From: Methanothrix harundinacea
Lineage (GTDB): Archaea; Halobacteriota; Methanosarcinia; Methanotrichales; Methanotrichaceae
Assembly: GCA_001509375.1 (NCBI GenBank)
Contig: LGFT01000025.1
Coordinates: forward strand, 1 to 48,638
Direction: 5' to 3'
Length of the DNA: 48,638 nt
Positions 1 through 9,465 of this stretch are shown here, one piece after another (the first letter of the stretch is position 1; every line of letters starts with the position of its first letter). The notes beneath the pieces were generated by a model. The model saw nothing but the letters and a program-made list of their open reading frames with translations, did not search any database and was not told the origin of the DNA. The position numbers and the translations under genes are program-made.

Positions 1-418
1 GCTTGCTGCGGGGTGCGCCGCCGCCAGTTTGACTCATGATCTGGAACTCAAACGCAGGAGGAACAACCAGAACCTGGAACAAAGACCGCATCATGATGCT
101 AAAAATAATTTTAATCACTTAATGAGCAGAATAGACTCTTTCGAGATAGCTGTGAGAAAAAGACTGATGAAAATCAAAGAGCTATGGCCGAATCTTACAG
201 CGTTTTACTTTGTGGATGGTGCCCCAGCTACGAACAATGCCATAGAAAATTATTATTCTACAAGCCTCAAGACCCACAGGAAGAGACAGCTAAAGACCAG
301 AGAAATTGAAGATCAAATGAGGCTGTCTGCTCTGAAAAGGGCGGGGATGTTCGGAAAACCTGAAAAAACGTTACTCGAAGCGTTCCTCATGTTCATTCCT
401 TTCCTGGATCCAGGGTAA
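1..418 (+). mobile_element. transposase C-terminal fragment (partial at window edge)
   Basis: The reading frame is open to the left edge of the window and ends at a stop at 416-418. Its C-terminal part contains a block with the residues TNNAIENYYS followed by a basic stretch (KTHRKRQLKTR). This resembles the conserved end of DDE transposases in which the final catalytic Glu sits in an N-x-x-E context. The usual N-terminal catalytic Asp residues are not in the window, so only the tail of the gene is seen, or the element is truncated. No terminal inverted repeat could be paired because the left end is missing. Family assignment (IS type) is not possible; the transposase reading itself is an inference from this one motif. 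Confidence 0.55.
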
Positions 419-634
419 TGGAATTTTAATATAAATGTACATTATAGTTAATTAATTAGCCTGAGCTATCGGATTTTAGTTTAATTCTATAACTAATATC
501 TTTTCTTGAAAAACTATGTTAAAGAATAAATTTGAATTCACTAATATTCGTAAACACATTAAAGATAAAAGGGGAAAATGGGAGACTGTTTTGTTCTTAA
601 CAACCGAATATCACTCGATTTTTAGATTGTGCCC
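419..634. other. AT-rich intergenic stretch
   Basis: This 216-base stretch between the transposase tail and the convergent hydrolase gene is very AT-rich and has no ORF with coding character. It may contain the right end of the insertion element, but no clear inverted repeat or target duplication can be recognised without the left end. Confidence 0.5.
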
Positions 635-1951
635 TCAGCTGCCCTTCTGGCATCCCTCCAGGGTCTCATCAAGCCAGTCGAAGATTCGCTGATTGGAGAG
701 CCGACGGGCACCCATCTGGCAGTGCTCCCCAGCGCCCTCCTCGATGGTGAAAAGCATGTACTCCTTGGGGCTCTCGAGAGCGTCGTAGAGCTGCATGGCT
801 CTTCCCGGCATCATCCAATCGTCCTCAGAATCCACCACCAGCACGGGGCAGCTGATCTGCTGGACGCAGTCTTTGAGGTTGTACTCCTGGCTCTTGATCA
901 AAAACTCGTGAGGGGTGTCAACGCCGAAGGAATACATGCCGTGCTCTATGCTCCACCTCAGGCTGGTATCGTTCTTCATCGCCTCCCGGGTTCCTGCGTC
1001 AAACTCATCCGGGTAGTTGATGAGGGCGTACATCTCCTCAGGGCTGAAGTCTCTGGTATAGTTCAGCTCGTAGACCCCACCGTTGGCCACGCAGGCTGCG
1101 ATTCTATGCTCATAGGCCGCAGCCCTCGGAGCCATGTATCCGCCCATGCTTATGCCCATCAAGGCTATGCCCCCTGGATCCGTTTCGTTTCGGGTGAGGA
1201 CGTAGTCCACCACCGGCGTGACCACATTTTCCCAGTCCGGCCTGAAATGGAGCCCCTGCTCTCTGAGCACCCCACCCTGTCCGGGCCCTTCGAAGATCAG
1301 GCAGTTGTACCCCCTCTCCACTGCAGCCGTTCCTTGGCTGAAGTAGAGCTCCTCTGCGGTGCCATCAAAGCCGGTCTGGAGGATCAACGTCTTCCGGGGC
1401 TGATCAGAAGGGTCTGGCTTCAGGAAGTAACCGGGAAGCGTCGTATTCTCGTAAGGTATCTCCACCATCTCCACCGGGTGCGGCACGAGATCGATGGCCT
1501 TTCGGAAGCATTCGCGACTCTTTCCCCAGGTCTGAAGGATGCGGGGATCAACGGGATTTCCATGCAAGAAGAACTCTGCTGCGCGGTAGTATCCCGAGGC
1601 CCGCTGGTAGGCGTCCCGAGCGCTGACATTGTGTCCCTTCTCCAGAGACTCGTCTGCGATTTGATGAACGCTCTCTGCGGCGGCAAACCACTCCAGATAC
1701 CAGCTCTCAAAATCTCCCGGATCGATTCGAGACGCAGTGATCAGGCATTCATTGATGTCCGCGCCACCATAAGACGTGACGCTCAGCTGTCTGAGCAGTT
1801 GAAAATGGAACTCATCATCCTGGAAGACGCGATAGACCGCAGCGCTAGAGCAGAACATTTTTTCCCTCGAATCGCCATTCTCTGAAGCAGAGGACAACTG
1901 AGCACCAAGAACCAAGATGCCCACTAAAAATGCTGTTGCAGTTCCTTTCAT
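635..1951 (-). CDS. exported alpha/beta-hydrolase (dienelactone hydrolase/FrsA-like esterase)
   Basis: A protein of about 438 residues with an N-terminal signal peptide (MKGTATAFLVGILVLGAQLSSAS), so it probably acts outside the cytoplasmic membrane. The nucleophile elbow GISMGG (Ser about residue 268) is clear. An Asp in the context VVDSEDDWMMPG and a His in GAGEHCQMGAR follow at the expected places for a catalytic triad. The ~160 residues before the hydrolase core are helical, as in DUF1100/FrsA-like and related large esterases. I chose the ATG at 1951 because a GGAG lies nine bases upstream; an in-frame ATG at 1966 would add MELER and lacks a ribosome site. The substrate cannot be deduced. 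It is a single gene facing the transposase remnant. Confidence 0.75.
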   Translation of the reverse strand: MKGTATAFLVGILVLGAQLSSASENGDSREKMFCSSAAVYRVFQDDEFHFQLLRQLSVTSYGGADINECLITASRIDPGDFESWYLEWFAAAESVHQIADESLEKGHNVSARDAYQRASGYYRAAEFFLHGNPVDPRILQTWGKSRECFRKAIDLVPHPVEMVEIPYENTTLPGYFLKPDPSDQPRKTLILQTGFDGTAEELYFSQGTAAVERGYNCLIFEGPGQGGVLREQGLHFRPDWENVVTPVVDYVLTRNETDPGGIALMGISMGGYMAPRAAAYEHRIAACVANGGVYELNYTRDFSPEEMYALINYPDEFDAGTREAMKNDTSLRWSIEHGMYSFGVDTPHEFLIKSQEYNLKDCVQQISCPVLVVDSEDDWMMPGRAMQLYDALESPKEYMLFTIEEGAGEHCQMGARRLSNQRIFDWLDETLEGCQKGS

Positions 1952-2112
1952 CCTTTCTAACTCCATATTTAAAGAAATATTTAATTTTTCATGAGGCTCT
2001 TCTAGGTGGGCTCTTCTTCTATTCTACCCCAACAAATATCTCTTGTCGAGTTAAAATATGTTACTAATCTGTAACGAAGTCGAACCGTCTCCTAGGCTCC
2101 TCCCAGGTTACG

Positions 2113-2613
2113 TCACCGTCGACGTCCTTTTTGTCTCGCCCCGAAGTAGACCCAGGCCACCAGGATCAGGGCCAGAACGGCGGCCAGCCCCCAGTTGAGG
2201 AAGGACGAGTCCCCCGTTGGGCCATCTCGGTCGCGATTTCCATCTGTGCCATTGGGCGGCCTTTGGACTGGCCCCCTGACCACCTCGCCGGAGACGAGCT
2301 CCAGGTCCACCAGATCCTTCTCCCCTCCAGCGTAGATCCTGGCGATAGTCAGGTTCAGCCCCTCTCCCCTCTCCTCGTAGACGAAGCTCTCCCCGGCCCT
2401 GAGGACCGAGGACTTGAGGTGGCCGCGCCCGTCTCTCAGTTCAAGCCAAACGACACCCTCCCCGGCGCCCGCCCACGGCTCGACATCCATCACCACCAGG
2501 GTCAGGTTATCGGCGAAGGTGAGGCTATCTCGCGTCGACATGAAGACTTCTACTCCACCAGCAGTCTGCATAACTAAGAGAACTGAGGCCAGAAGATACG
2601 CTATGCGGCTCAT
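2113..2613 (-). CDS. small membrane-anchored surface protein, S-layer-domain-like
   Basis: The 166-residue product starts with a signal peptide (LLASVLLVMQTAGG). It has a middle beta-rich domain, then a low-complexity Pro/Gly/Asp linker (about residues 117-138), and ends with one transmembrane helix (LNWGLAAVLALILVAWVYFG) followed by a basic tail. This order is that of an externally exposed domain tethered by a C-terminal anchor. The middle part (LTLVVMDVEPWAGAGEGVVWLELRDG) resembles the repeated domain of Methanosarcinales S-layer proteins, but it is short and the match is by eye. It is divergent from cfbA and not obviously connected to it. Function is unknown. Confidence 0.6.
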   Translation of the reverse strand: MSRIAYLLASVLLVMQTAGGVEVFMSTRDSLTFADNLTLVVMDVEPWAGAGEGVVWLELRDGRGHLKSSVLRAGESFVYEERGEGLNLTIARIYAGGEKDLVDLELVSGEVVRGPVQRPPNGTDGNRDRDGPTGDSSFLNWGLAAVLALILVAWVYFGARQKGRRR

Positions 2614-2783
2614 GTCTACTTATCCCATTTATTATCTCCTCCGCCCGAAGCGAAGGCTTTGACCACCGAAGAAGGTTCGTGGGGGTGGGAGGCCAGAGTC
2701 ACTTTACGTCGGGAAAGGATTTATTAGTTATTAATCCCATCTGGTTAATACAAATATGCAAAAACGTAGCATCGGTGAGATTT

Positions 2784-3179
2784 ATGGTAGACGATGTAGG
2801 GATTCTTGTTCTCGGACATGGCAGCACCAAGCCGTACAACAGAGAAATGGTGGAAAAGTGCGCGGAGCTTATAGGAAAAAGCCATACAGGCCCCGTGAGG
2901 ATCGCCTTTTTGAACATGGACGAGCCGAACATCGCCACGGGCCTTGAGAGCTTCTCGGGAACCAACGTCAAGACGATCGTCGCCCTCCCCATCTTCCTAG
3001 CCCACGGAGTACACACCCTGGAGGATATACCAAATGAGCTCTCCGTGGACCCGAGCTCTCGGAAAGGGAAGTGCAAACTGAACGGAAACGAGGTGGAGAT
3101 CAGGTGCGCAGAGCCCCTGGGCGTGGACGAATGCATCGCCTCCCTCGCATACCGGAGAGCAACGGAAGCCCTGAAGTAG
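2784..3179 (+). CDS. cfbA: sirohydrochlorin nickelochelatase CfbA
   Basis: CfbA inserts Ni2+ into sirohydrochlorin, the first dedicated step of coenzyme F430 synthesis. The 131-residue length fits the short, single-domain archaeal chelatase (CbiX-S/CfbA) rather than the two-domain bacterial enzymes. The N-terminal GILVLGHGS block (His12) and the FLAHGVHTLEDIP block (His74, His77) are the metal-binding signatures of the family. The frame is open further upstream, but the ATG at 2784 has a GGTGAG ribosome site seven bases ahead and begins exactly at the family's first strand, so I take that start. The gene overlaps cfbE by 49 bases, and cfbD follows. A weak AT-rich TATA-like element (around 2712-2724) lies upstream. 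Confidence 0.88.
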   Translation: MVDDVGILVLGHGSTKPYNREMVEKCAELIGKSHTGPVRIAFLNMDEPNIATGLESFSGTNVKTIVALPIFLAHGVHTLEDIPNELSVDPSSRKGKCKLNGNEVEIRCAEPLGVDECIASLAYRRATEALK

Positions 3180-4408
3180 CTCCGAGGTCAGCGGTCCTCG
3201 ACACCATCCACGGCGCAGGGCTGATCGCAGATAGGATGAGGGAGGCTGGGATCGAGGCCGAGGCCTTCGAGGTCTACCACAATGTGCCGGACCTCTCGGG
3301 CTTCGACCTCGTCGTCGCCCCGATCCACCTTTCGCCAAGAAACCCCGCCCACAGAGAGGCGATCCGTCTCAAAAAAAAAGTGATCTCTCACCATCGGGCC
3401 GTCGGCGATCTTCTGGCGGGCGTTGGGGACCTTAGGGCCTTCGAGGTGACGGGGACGAGGGGCAAAACCACTACGGCCCTAATCCTGGCTCAGATTCTCT
3501 CGACCAGGGGAACGGTCACGTCCCACACCACCCGCGGGATCGAGGTCTGGAGGGAGGGCAAAAGCGAGGTCGCGGCTTCAGGGCTCAGCATCACCCCCGC
3601 CAACGTGATCCGAGCCTTCGAAGCTGCCTTGGAAACCGGCGCGACAGATCTGGTCTGCGAGGTGTCCCTAGGAGGGACGGGCCTCGCTGACTTCGGCGTC
3701 CTGACGAGCTTTGCCGGCGACTATAAGGTGGCGGGAGGGTCCCTCTGGGCCAGCACCGCCAAGCTCCAGATGGTCACCCTATCGAAGGGGGGCTCTAAGC
3801 TGATCGCGGGCGAGGACGTAGGGATCTCGGCCGATTTGACCTTCGGCCCGGGGCCGAGGGGGCAGGTCTGGTGCGATGGAAGGGAGATTCGGGCGGAGGG
3901 TGAGAGGGTGACTCTCGACCTCGGCGAGGGTCTCGATCCCGAAAGCTACGCGGAGGCCATCTCCGGGGCCGCGGCCGCGGCCCTGGTAGCTGGTTTGAGC
4001 CTCACTGAGATTGCTTCCGCCCTGGAAGGCTTCGAGGGGCTCGGCGGCAGGATGAAGAGCGTGGAGGAGGACGGAATTTCGGTCCTCGACAACTCCAACT
4101 CCGGCCTCCGGGCCACGGGGGTCGAGGCGGCTATGGACCGGATCGGCGGTGGCGGGAGGGTCGCCCTCGTCGTCGGAGAGGAGGCTGAGACGGTCTGTGA
4201 GGGGATGGAGATTCCGGCCTTGATAGAGATTCTGGTCCGCCGGCGCAGGGAGGTCGACATCCTGATCTTGGTGGGGGATAGGCTGGCGCCTCATGCATCC
4301 AGCCTTTCGGCCTTTACAGCTTCCGACCTCAACTCTGGTCTATCCCTGGCGAAGACCGGACTTGTGAAAGGCGACAGGCTAATATCATGCGTTAAATGTT
4401 TCAGGTGA
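3131..4408 (+). CDS. cfbE: coenzyme F430 synthetase CfbE (Mur ligase family)
   Basis: CfbE is the ATP-dependent Mur-ligase homolog that closes the carbocyclic ring in the last step of F430 biosynthesis. The sequence has the family's N-terminal block VLDTIHGAG, the P-loop GTRGKTTTA (about residues 108-116), and long central and C-terminal Mur-like domains ending at about 425 residues. The only canonical start codons lie inside cfbA. I use ATG 3131, which gives a 49-base overlap and about 20 residues before the conserved VLDTIHG; 3071 is the next upstream option. No good ribosome site precedes 3131, so translation is probably coupled to cfbA. The stop is five bases before the cfbD start, consistent with one transcript. 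Confidence 0.85.
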   Translation: MHRLPRIPESNGSPEVAPRSAVLDTIHGAGLIADRMREAGIEAEAFEVYHNVPDLSGFDLVVAPIHLSPRNPAHREAIRLKKKVISHHRAVGDLLAGVGDLRAFEVTGTRGKTTTALILAQILSTRGTVTSHTTRGIEVWREGKSEVAASGLSITPANVIRAFEAALETGATDLVCEVSLGGTGLADFGVLTSFAGDYKVAGGSLWASTAKLQMVTLSKGGSKLIAGEDVGISADLTFGPGPRGQVWCDGREIRAEGERVTLDLGEGLDPESYAEAISGAAAAALVAGLSLTEIASALEGFEGLGGRMKSVEEDGISVLDNSNSGLRATGVEAAMDRIGGGGRVALVVGEEAETVCEGMEIPALIEILVRRRREVDILILVGDRLAPHASSLSAFTASDLNSGLSLAKTGLVKGDRLISCVKCFR

Positions 4409-4413
4409 TATCC

Positions 4414-5517
4414 ATGGTGGCAAGCGAAGTTCAGATACTGCATCCAAGGCCCAGCTCGATCGTGGCGGCCCTTTACACCCTGAGAGACCTGGGCGTCGAC
4501 GTCGTCATAATGCATGGCCCCAGCGGCTGCTGCTTCAAGCACGCCCGCCTCCTGGAGGAGGACGGCGTCCACACCCTCACCACCGCCCTCGACGAGGCGG
4601 GCTTCGTCTTCGGCGGTCAGGAGCAGCTCACACGGCTTCTCCAGAGGGCGAGGGAGCTCTTCGACCCGAAGCTCATAGGCGTCGTGGGAACCTGCAGCAG
4701 CATGATCATCGGTGAAGACCTCCACCAGTCCGTCGTCGACGCCGACCTCGATGTGCCGGTCATCGAGGTGGAGGTTCACGCCGGATACCGGGACAACACC
4801 AAAGGCGTCATCATCACCCTGGAGGCGGCCCTGGAGAAGGGGATCATTGACCGGGCTGAGTTTGACCGGCAAAAGTTCCTCCTGGAGAAGGCGACGGAGG
4901 TCGAGAGGCTCTACGGAGCCGCAAGCCAAGAGTACCTGGCACCCGAGAGGGGCGAGATCAAGTACAAGGCCGCAGAAAGGCTTCTCAGTCTCATGAGCGA
5001 GGGGAAGAGGGGGATAAACGTCCTCAACGCCAAGAAGGAGACTGCCTACATGTTCGCCGACATCAACGCCGCCGTGGCCCAGGTGGCAAAGGATCGAGGC
5101 TCTGAGGTCAAGACCCTCGCAAACCTCGACGAGAATAAGGGGCTCGCGAAGGTTAAGAGGGATGCGAAGAACATCCTTTCGGGGCTTCTTGAGAGGGGCG
5201 TTGTGATCGACCGGATCATCGGCGGCCTCGATGAGTACCCCATCGCCGGAAAAGAGGTAGCAGAATGGCTGGCCGGAGAGGAAGGCTACGACTTTGCCGT
5301 CATCTCTGGGGTCCCCCATGCGGTACCGATGGCCGCGCTGGAAGGGGTGGAAGTCTTCTCCATCACCAACGGCCCGCGGCAGGTCCGGCCCCTGCGAGAG
5401 CTCGGCCACCAGCACGTGATGGTGGAGATCGACCTTCACCCCAAGACGATGGGCGTCTCGAGCATCGTCGAGTCGGAGTTCGGCGCCACCTTGCGGGGGC
5501 TGAACGAAGTGGGATAA
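4414..5517 (+). CDS. cfbD: Ni-sirohydrochlorin a,c-diamide reductive cyclase, catalytic subunit CfbD
   Basis: This is the nitrogenase component-1 homolog that, with the NifH-like CfbC, reduces and cyclises Ni-sirohydrochlorin a,c-diamide on the way to F430. The 367-residue product carries the motif [19 protein letters not shown] (Cys39, Cys40) and [11 protein letters not shown] (Cys94), which match the cluster-ligand positions of the NifD superfamily. The frame extends upstream, but ATG 4414 has a GGTGAT ribosome site and starts at the conserved beginning, so I use it. It is the third gene of the cfbA-cfbE-cfbD operon and is followed by a strong hairpin terminator. The partner genes cfbC and cfbB are not adjacent; the NifH-like gene at 47805 belongs to another operon. 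Confidence 0.88.
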   Translation: MVASEVQILHPRPSSIVAALYTLRDLGVDVVIMHGPSGCCFKHARLLEEDGVHTLTTALDEAGFVFGGQEQLTRLLQRARELFDPKLIGVVGTCSSMIIGEDLHQSVVDADLDVPVIEVEVHAGYRDNTKGVIITLEAALEKGIIDRAEFDRQKFLLEKATEVERLYGAASQEYLAPERGEIKYKAAERLLSLMSEGKRGINVLNAKKETAYMFADINAAVAQVAKDRGSEVKTLANLDENKGLAKVKRDAKNILSGLLERGVVIDRIIGGLDEYPIAGKEVAEWLAGEEGYDFAVISGVPHAVPMAALEGVEVFSITNGPRQVRPLRELGHQHVMVEIDLHPKTMGVSSIVESEFGATLRGLNEVG

Positions 5518-5534
5518 AATAGAAAATCCAATGG

Positions 5535-5567
5535 ACGGGGCCAGCGGCCCCGTTTTTAGACTTTTTT
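5535..5567 (+). terminator. intrinsic-type terminator after cfbD
   Basis: A perfect 8-bp stem (ACGGGGCC at 5535-5542 paired with GGCCCCGT at 5546-5553, loop AGC) is followed at once by TTTTT and, three bases later, by seven more T. It sits between the convergent cfbD and secE genes and most likely ends the cfb transcript. Confidence 0.75.
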
Positions 5568-5572
5568 TAAAT

Positions 5573-5839
5573 TCAGATCGCCTTCGGCAGCTCTGTGAGG
5601 AAGACGTAGATGATGAAGCCCAAAATTCCGATGAGGGCTATCCCCAGGATGGAGATCTTGGAGATCAAAAGGAACTCCTCCCGGGTGGGCTTTCTCGCCA
5701 GCTTCAGCACCCTGATGTACTCCCTGTAGTTGAACTTCGGGGCGCTTATGTTCACGTTCATATCGCCCAGCTTCTCCGACAGCTCGCCTTTGCGGCCGTT
5801 GGAGTTTTTCTTGCGGGTCTGAGCCTTCTCTTCTGACAT
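5573..5839 (-). CDS. secE: preprotein translocase subunit SecE/Sec61 gamma
   Basis: SecE clamps the SecY channel in the cytoplasmic membrane. The 88-residue protein has a charged, low-complexity N-terminus and then the conserved amphipathic segment YIRVLKLARKPTREEF. It ends with a single transmembrane helix (ISILGIALIGILGFIIYVF), the plan of archaeal SecE/Sec61 gamma. The N-terminal extension of about 30 residues is longer than in many archaea. SecE is often found with spt5/nusG and ribosomal protein genes; here it stands alone, convergent with cfbD and divergent from the phosphate symporter gene. A CGAAATCTTTTT element about 30 bases before the start could be its BRE/TATA. Confidence 0.85.
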   Translation of the reverse strand: MSEEKAQTRKKNSNGRKGELSEKLGDMNVNISAPKFNYREYIRVLKLARKPTREEFLLISKISILGIALIGILGFIIYVFLTELPKAI

Positions 5840-5967
5840 TCAGGGGGCGAAGGGGGCTCCCTGGTGAAAAAGATTTCGATCAGGAGGGGCGTGGCCTTCT
5901 CTTAATCGAAGTCGGAAGATTTTTAACCGCCGAACCCCTGCAAAATGCGTCGATTTGGGATGTCTTT

Positions 5968-7608
5968 ATGAACTGGAGCCTCCTCCTTGCCATAGTCCCC
6001 GTTGTCGTCCTCTTCCTCTACGGCATCGACCGTTTCTCCGAAGAGGTCCGCCACGCGGCTGGAGAGCGGTTCTGGACCCTTCTTCAGAATGCGACCCGCA
6101 CCCCCGCCCGAGGCGCCCTGGCGGGGGCCGCCGTATCAGCTATCACCCAGTCCAGCACCGCCACCACCGTCATAGCTGTGGGGCTTGTGAACGCCGGAGC
6201 CATCTCCTTCCTGGGGTCGATAGGCCTCGTCATCGGGGCGAATGTTGGGACGACCCTCACGGCGCAGCTCGTCGCCTTCAAGCTGACCGCCTTCGCCCCC
6301 CTCTTCGTCGTCGCCGGTTTCCTCCTGGGCCTCGTCCGGGGACCTTACAGGGTCTTCGGAAAGCCGATCTTCTACTTCGGCCTCGTCTTCTTCAGCCTAA
6401 ACCTCATCTCCGCCGAGATCGCCCCTCTCCAGGACGATCCGGAGGTCATCGCCCTTCTGGCGATGGCCGATGACGTTCTGATAGGGATCCTCATCGGCTT
6501 CGTCATCACCAACTTATTCCAGTCGAGCTCGGTGACGGCGGGGCTTATAGTCGTAATGGCTCAGAGCGGGCTTTTAACGCCGGCCGAGGCGGTCCCCATC
6601 ATCCTCGGGGCGAACATCGGGACTACGACGACGGGACTCATCGTTGCCATCCGGATGAACTCCGCAGCCAGGAGGACGGCGGTGGCCCAGTTCCTCTTCA
6701 ACCTCCTGGGGGTCGTCCTGATCCTCCCCCTTCTCGGGCCCTTCTCAGAGCTGATCCGAGAGATCGGGGGGAGCCCCGCCCAGCAGGTGGCCAACTCTCA
6801 CCTTATATTCAACCTCTCCACCTCCCTCGTCTTCCTGGCCGGGATAAAGCCCTTCGGGAGTCTGGTCATGCGGATAGTCCCTGAGAAGGACGCGGAGGTC
6901 GTCTTCGTAACGCGGCACCTGAGAGACCCTCTCCCCGAGGACTCCTCCACTGCGACCGGGCAGGTCGAAATGGAGATCGTCCATATGATGGAGGTGTCGA
7001 GGGAAGTCTTCGAGAAGAGCCTGGAGGTGGGGGCGGGCAAGACGGAGGCCTGCGCGAGGATCGAGCACCTCCGAGATTATGTTGCCTTCCTCAACTCCGC
7101 TATCGAGGCGGCGGTCGTGGCCCTTTCGGATAGAGAGATGCACGTCGAAGATGCCGCCAGGATATCGATTTTGGCCCGGGTCTCCGACCTCGTGGCGTCG
7201 ATGGTGGAGCAGACGGTCGTCATGGCAAAGAAGTTCGAGCATATGAAGGAGAAAAGGATGATGCTATCGACCGAATCCCTAGGAAACCTGATGGAGATGG
7301 CCGCCCCCTGTCGGGAGAACCTGGATCATCTGGTGGAGGCCTTCCCCGAGATGCCGGCGGAGGTGGACGAAGCCATGCGATACAACGACGAGAAGCTCCG
7401 GCAGCTCCTAAACTGGTACTACAAGAGCCACGTCCGGAGGTTGGCCGGAGGGAACAAAGCTGACGGCATGTTCTCTGAGATGCTCTTCTCGATAGAGAGG
7501 ATCGGCTCTATCATCCGGGAGCTCCGAAAGACGACGATATCGATGGCGATACCCGTCTCACCGCTGGATATACCGGATCTGGTGGATCTCCCCGATGATG
7601 GCCGGTGA
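5968..7608 (+). CDS. Na+/phosphate symporter, NptA/PNaS family with PhoU-like tail
   Basis: The protein (546 residues) has about eight hydrophobic segments in its first 310 residues. It carries the two inverted QSS signature repeats of the Na/Pi cotransporter family: ITQSSTATT (Gln about 61) and FQSSSVTAG (about 185), each followed by a glycine-rich GANxGTT motif. Residues from about 330 to 540 are soluble and helical, like a PhoU domain, which in this family is thought to gate or regulate transport. It should import phosphate, or a related oxyanion, with sodium. A TTTTTAA element about 40 bases upstream is a plausible TATA box. The gene stands alone, divergent from secE. Confidence 0.85.
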   Translation: MNWSLLLAIVPVVVLFLYGIDRFSEEVRHAAGERFWTLLQNATRTPARGALAGAAVSAITQSSTATTVIAVGLVNAGAISFLGSIGLVIGANVGTTLTAQLVAFKLTAFAPLFVVAGFLLGLVRGPYRVFGKPIFYFGLVFFSLNLISAEIAPLQDDPEVIALLAMADDVLIGILIGFVITNLFQSSSVTAGLIVVMAQSGLLTPAEAVPIILGANIGTTTTGLIVAIRMNSAARRTAVAQFLFNLLGVVLILPLLGPFSELIREIGGSPAQQVANSHLIFNLSTSLVFLAGIKPFGSLVMRIVPEKDAEVVFVTRHLRDPLPEDSSTATGQVEMEIVHMMEVSREVFEKSLEVGAGKTEACARIEHLRDYVAFLNSAIEAAVVALSDREMHVEDAARISILARVSDLVASMVEQTVVMAKKFEHMKEKRMMLSTESLGNLMEMAAPCRENLDHLVEAFPEMPAEVDEAMRYNDEKLRQLLNWYYKSHVRRLAGGNKADGMFSEMLFSIERIGSIIRELRKTTISMAIPVSPLDIPDLVDLPDDGR

Positions 7609-7693
7609 GGAGCGGCCGTGCCCTTCCTCCCGTCCCCCTGAGGGGGATCATCAAGAGATATGCCTCATCAGAGGGGACGCTTGCGATGGCGGG

Positions 7694-8668
7694 CTATACA
7701 AGCCTCCCCGCTATCGCCTCTGCCACCTCTTTTGTAGAGCAGTTTCCTCCCAGGTCCGGAGTTACGATTCCGTGGGCTAGTGCCCACTCTACAGCCTCCA
7801 CGATCGTCTTCGCCTTTTCGGCCTCCCCAAACCACTCCAGCATCATGGCGGCGGACCTGATGGCGCCCACCGGGTTTGCGATCCCCTTTCCAGCGATGTC
7901 CGGGGCCGACCCGTGTATCGGTTCGAAGAGGGCGTACTTATCGCCAAGGTTTGCGCTGGGGCAGAGCCCCAGGCCCCCGACGATCCCTGCGGCCTCATCG
8001 CTGAGGATGTCTCCGAAGAGGTTTGTTGTCACGATCACGTCGAACTTTTTGGGGTTTATGATCAGGTTGTAGGCTGCGGCGTCGACGAGCATATCCTCGA
8101 AGGGGACGTCCCACCGGTGGGCCGTCTCACCGCAGATCCGAAGGAACAGGGTGTCGCTCTTGAGGACGTTGGACTTGTGGACGATGGTGAGCTTCTGTCT
8201 CTTGGAGGCTATGGCACATGCCCTCTCGGCGATCCGGAGAGATCCCCGGTGGGTTATCACCCTCAAGGTCGTAGCCTCCTCCTCGTCCAGCTTCTCGACC
8301 CCCGAGTACATCCCCTCGGTGTTCTCTCTCACTATCACGAAGTCCAGCCCAGGCGCCGAGAAGGGCCTGATGTTGGCGTAGAGGTCCAGCCCCTTCCTCA
8401 AGGCGAGGAGTACGCTTCTATACTCGGGGTCAGGCGGCGTGGTGATGGCGCCGAATAAGATGCAGTGGCAGGTCTTGATCAGGTCTAAATCCCCCTCTGC
8501 CATCGCCTTTCCCGTCCTCTTCCACCGGCCGTACCCCAGCTCCACGGGGACGAACTCCAGGTCCGCCCCCGCCGCCGCGAGGACGGCGAGAGCGCTGTCG
8601 ATGACCTCTGGACCCACGCCGTCTCCTTTGACCAAGGCTACTCTCTTTTCAGCTCCTCTGCAAGACAT
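7694..8668 (-). CDS. aksF: homoisocitrate/3-isopropylmalate dehydrogenase (AksF/LeuB type)
   Basis: A 324-residue NAD-dependent beta-decarboxylating dehydrogenase. Family marks include KGDGVGPEV at the N-terminus, the LRKGLDLYANIRP substrate-arginine segment, IVRENTEG, the TTNLFGDILSDEA metal-binding strand and the HGSAPDIAGKGIANP nucleotide site. The segment ILFGAITTPP next to LRK resembles the methanogen homoisocitrate dehydrogenase AksF (coenzyme B side chain) more than the leucine enzyme; this is a by-eye judgement. The neighbour at 9462 has a homoaconitase-like YLRT loop, which supports the same reading. Start ATG 8668 has a strong GGAGG seven bases upstream and overlaps the preceding gene by 31 bases. 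Last gene of a three-gene operon. Confidence 0.8.
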   Translation of the reverse strand: MSCRGAEKRVALVKGDGVGPEVIDSALAVLAAAGADLEFVPVELGYGRWKRTGKAMAEGDLDLIKTCHCILFGAITTPPDPEYRSVLLALRKGLDLYANIRPFSAPGLDFVIVRENTEGMYSGVEKLDEEEATTLRVITHRGSLRIAERACAIASKRQKLTIVHKSNVLKSDTLFLRICGETAHRWDVPFEDMLVDAAAYNLIINPKKFDVIVTTNLFGDILSDEAAGIVGGLGLCPSANLGDKYALFEPIHGSAPDIAGKGIANPVGAIRSAAMMLEWFGEAEKAKTIVEAVEWALAHGIVTPDLGGNCSTKEVAEAIAGRLV

Positions 8669-9465
8669 CTTATCGCCTCCGCGATTCTGGGGGCCCCGTC
8701 CCCCCAATGGACCACAACGCCTCGGTGGCCCCGCGAGGTGGTGATCCCCCTCCGCTCGGATCTGCAGCACCTGGTGATGAAGGGACCCGTCGGCACCAGA
8801 AGGTCGTTGGAGAGGGGGCAGGTGTTAAAAAACCGATGCTCTTTTCCAGGGTACATCCCCCTGAATACCTCCCTGGAGACCTCGCACCCCACGATCAGGG
8901 GGTCGTCGATCTCGACTTTGTCCGAGTCCAGGGACCTGCCCAGCCCCGAGGCGGTGCAGGGGAAGTAGACGTCGTCTGCGTCGTAGAGGCTCAGGTCGAG
9001 GACCCTCTCCTTAAACTTCAGGGCGAGATCGCCGAGAACACCGGCCTCTTCCAGGTTCTCGATGACGTAAACCAGCCATGACGGTCGGGGCGGTACCACG
9101 TCCAGGATCTCGATCTCTGTGATGGCCGAAAGGTCCGGCCTGTGGACGAAGGTGACGTGTTCGTCGGGGCCCCGAAATATCACCGTCGTCACACTCTCCT
9201 GGCACAGGTCGGTGGCGAGGTGGATCAGCCTCGTCCGGTTCCGGGTGTCGATCTTCTCCGGGTACTCCAGGATCTCGTCCCCGCTGGCGAAGGACTCCAT
9301 CGACCTCACCGGCCGCATGAACCCCTTCCCGGGCTCCGTCTCCACCGCGTAGATGGTGATCTCGCCACCGAAGTGGATGAGGTACTTCGTGGAGAAGTAG
9401 ATGGGGTCGCCAGGCCTCGCCTCGGTGGCAGTTCCTACATACTTGTAATCTTCAGGGAATATCAA
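8638..9465 (-). CDS. conserved hypothetical protein between AksE- and AksF-type genes (DUF7714-like), Cys-rich
   Basis: A soluble protein of 275 residues that I do not recognise functionally; I believe it belongs to a conserved methanogen family of unknown function. It has no signal peptide or membrane segment. Cysteines occur in the contexts LCQES, YFPCTAS, VGCEV, NTCPLS and TRCCRS, the last four in the C-terminal half. That could allow a metal or Fe-S site, or disulfide chemistry, but nothing proves this. Its ATG overlaps the stop of the upstream gene by four bases (ATGA) and its 3' end overlaps the downstream dehydrogenase by 31 bases, so it is translated as part of this operon. A role in 2-oxoacid chain elongation is an inference from position only. 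Confidence 0.6.
   Translation of the reverse strand: MIFPEDYKYVGTATEARPGDPIYFSTKYLIHFGGEITIYAVETEPGKGFMRPVRSMESFASGDEILEYPEKIDTRNRTRLIHLATDLCQESVTTVIFRGPDEHVTFVHRPDLSAITEIEILDVVPPRPSWLVYVIENLEEAGVLGDLALKFKERVLDLSLYDADDVYFPCTASGLGRSLDSDKVEIDDPLIVGCEVSREVFRGMYPGKEHRFFNTCPLSNDLLVPTGPFITRCCRSERRGITTSRGHRGVVVHWGDGAPRIAEAIRCLAEELKRE

Noticed and set aside
629-1885. 418-codon plus-strand frame opposite the hydrolase gene
   Set aside because: It is a GC-bias shadow of the minus-strand hydrolase, which has a signal peptide and a catalytic triad.
4291-5439. 382-codon minus-strand frame opposite cfbD
   Set aside because: It is a shadow of cfbD; it has no recognisable domain and runs across the cfbE/cfbD junction.
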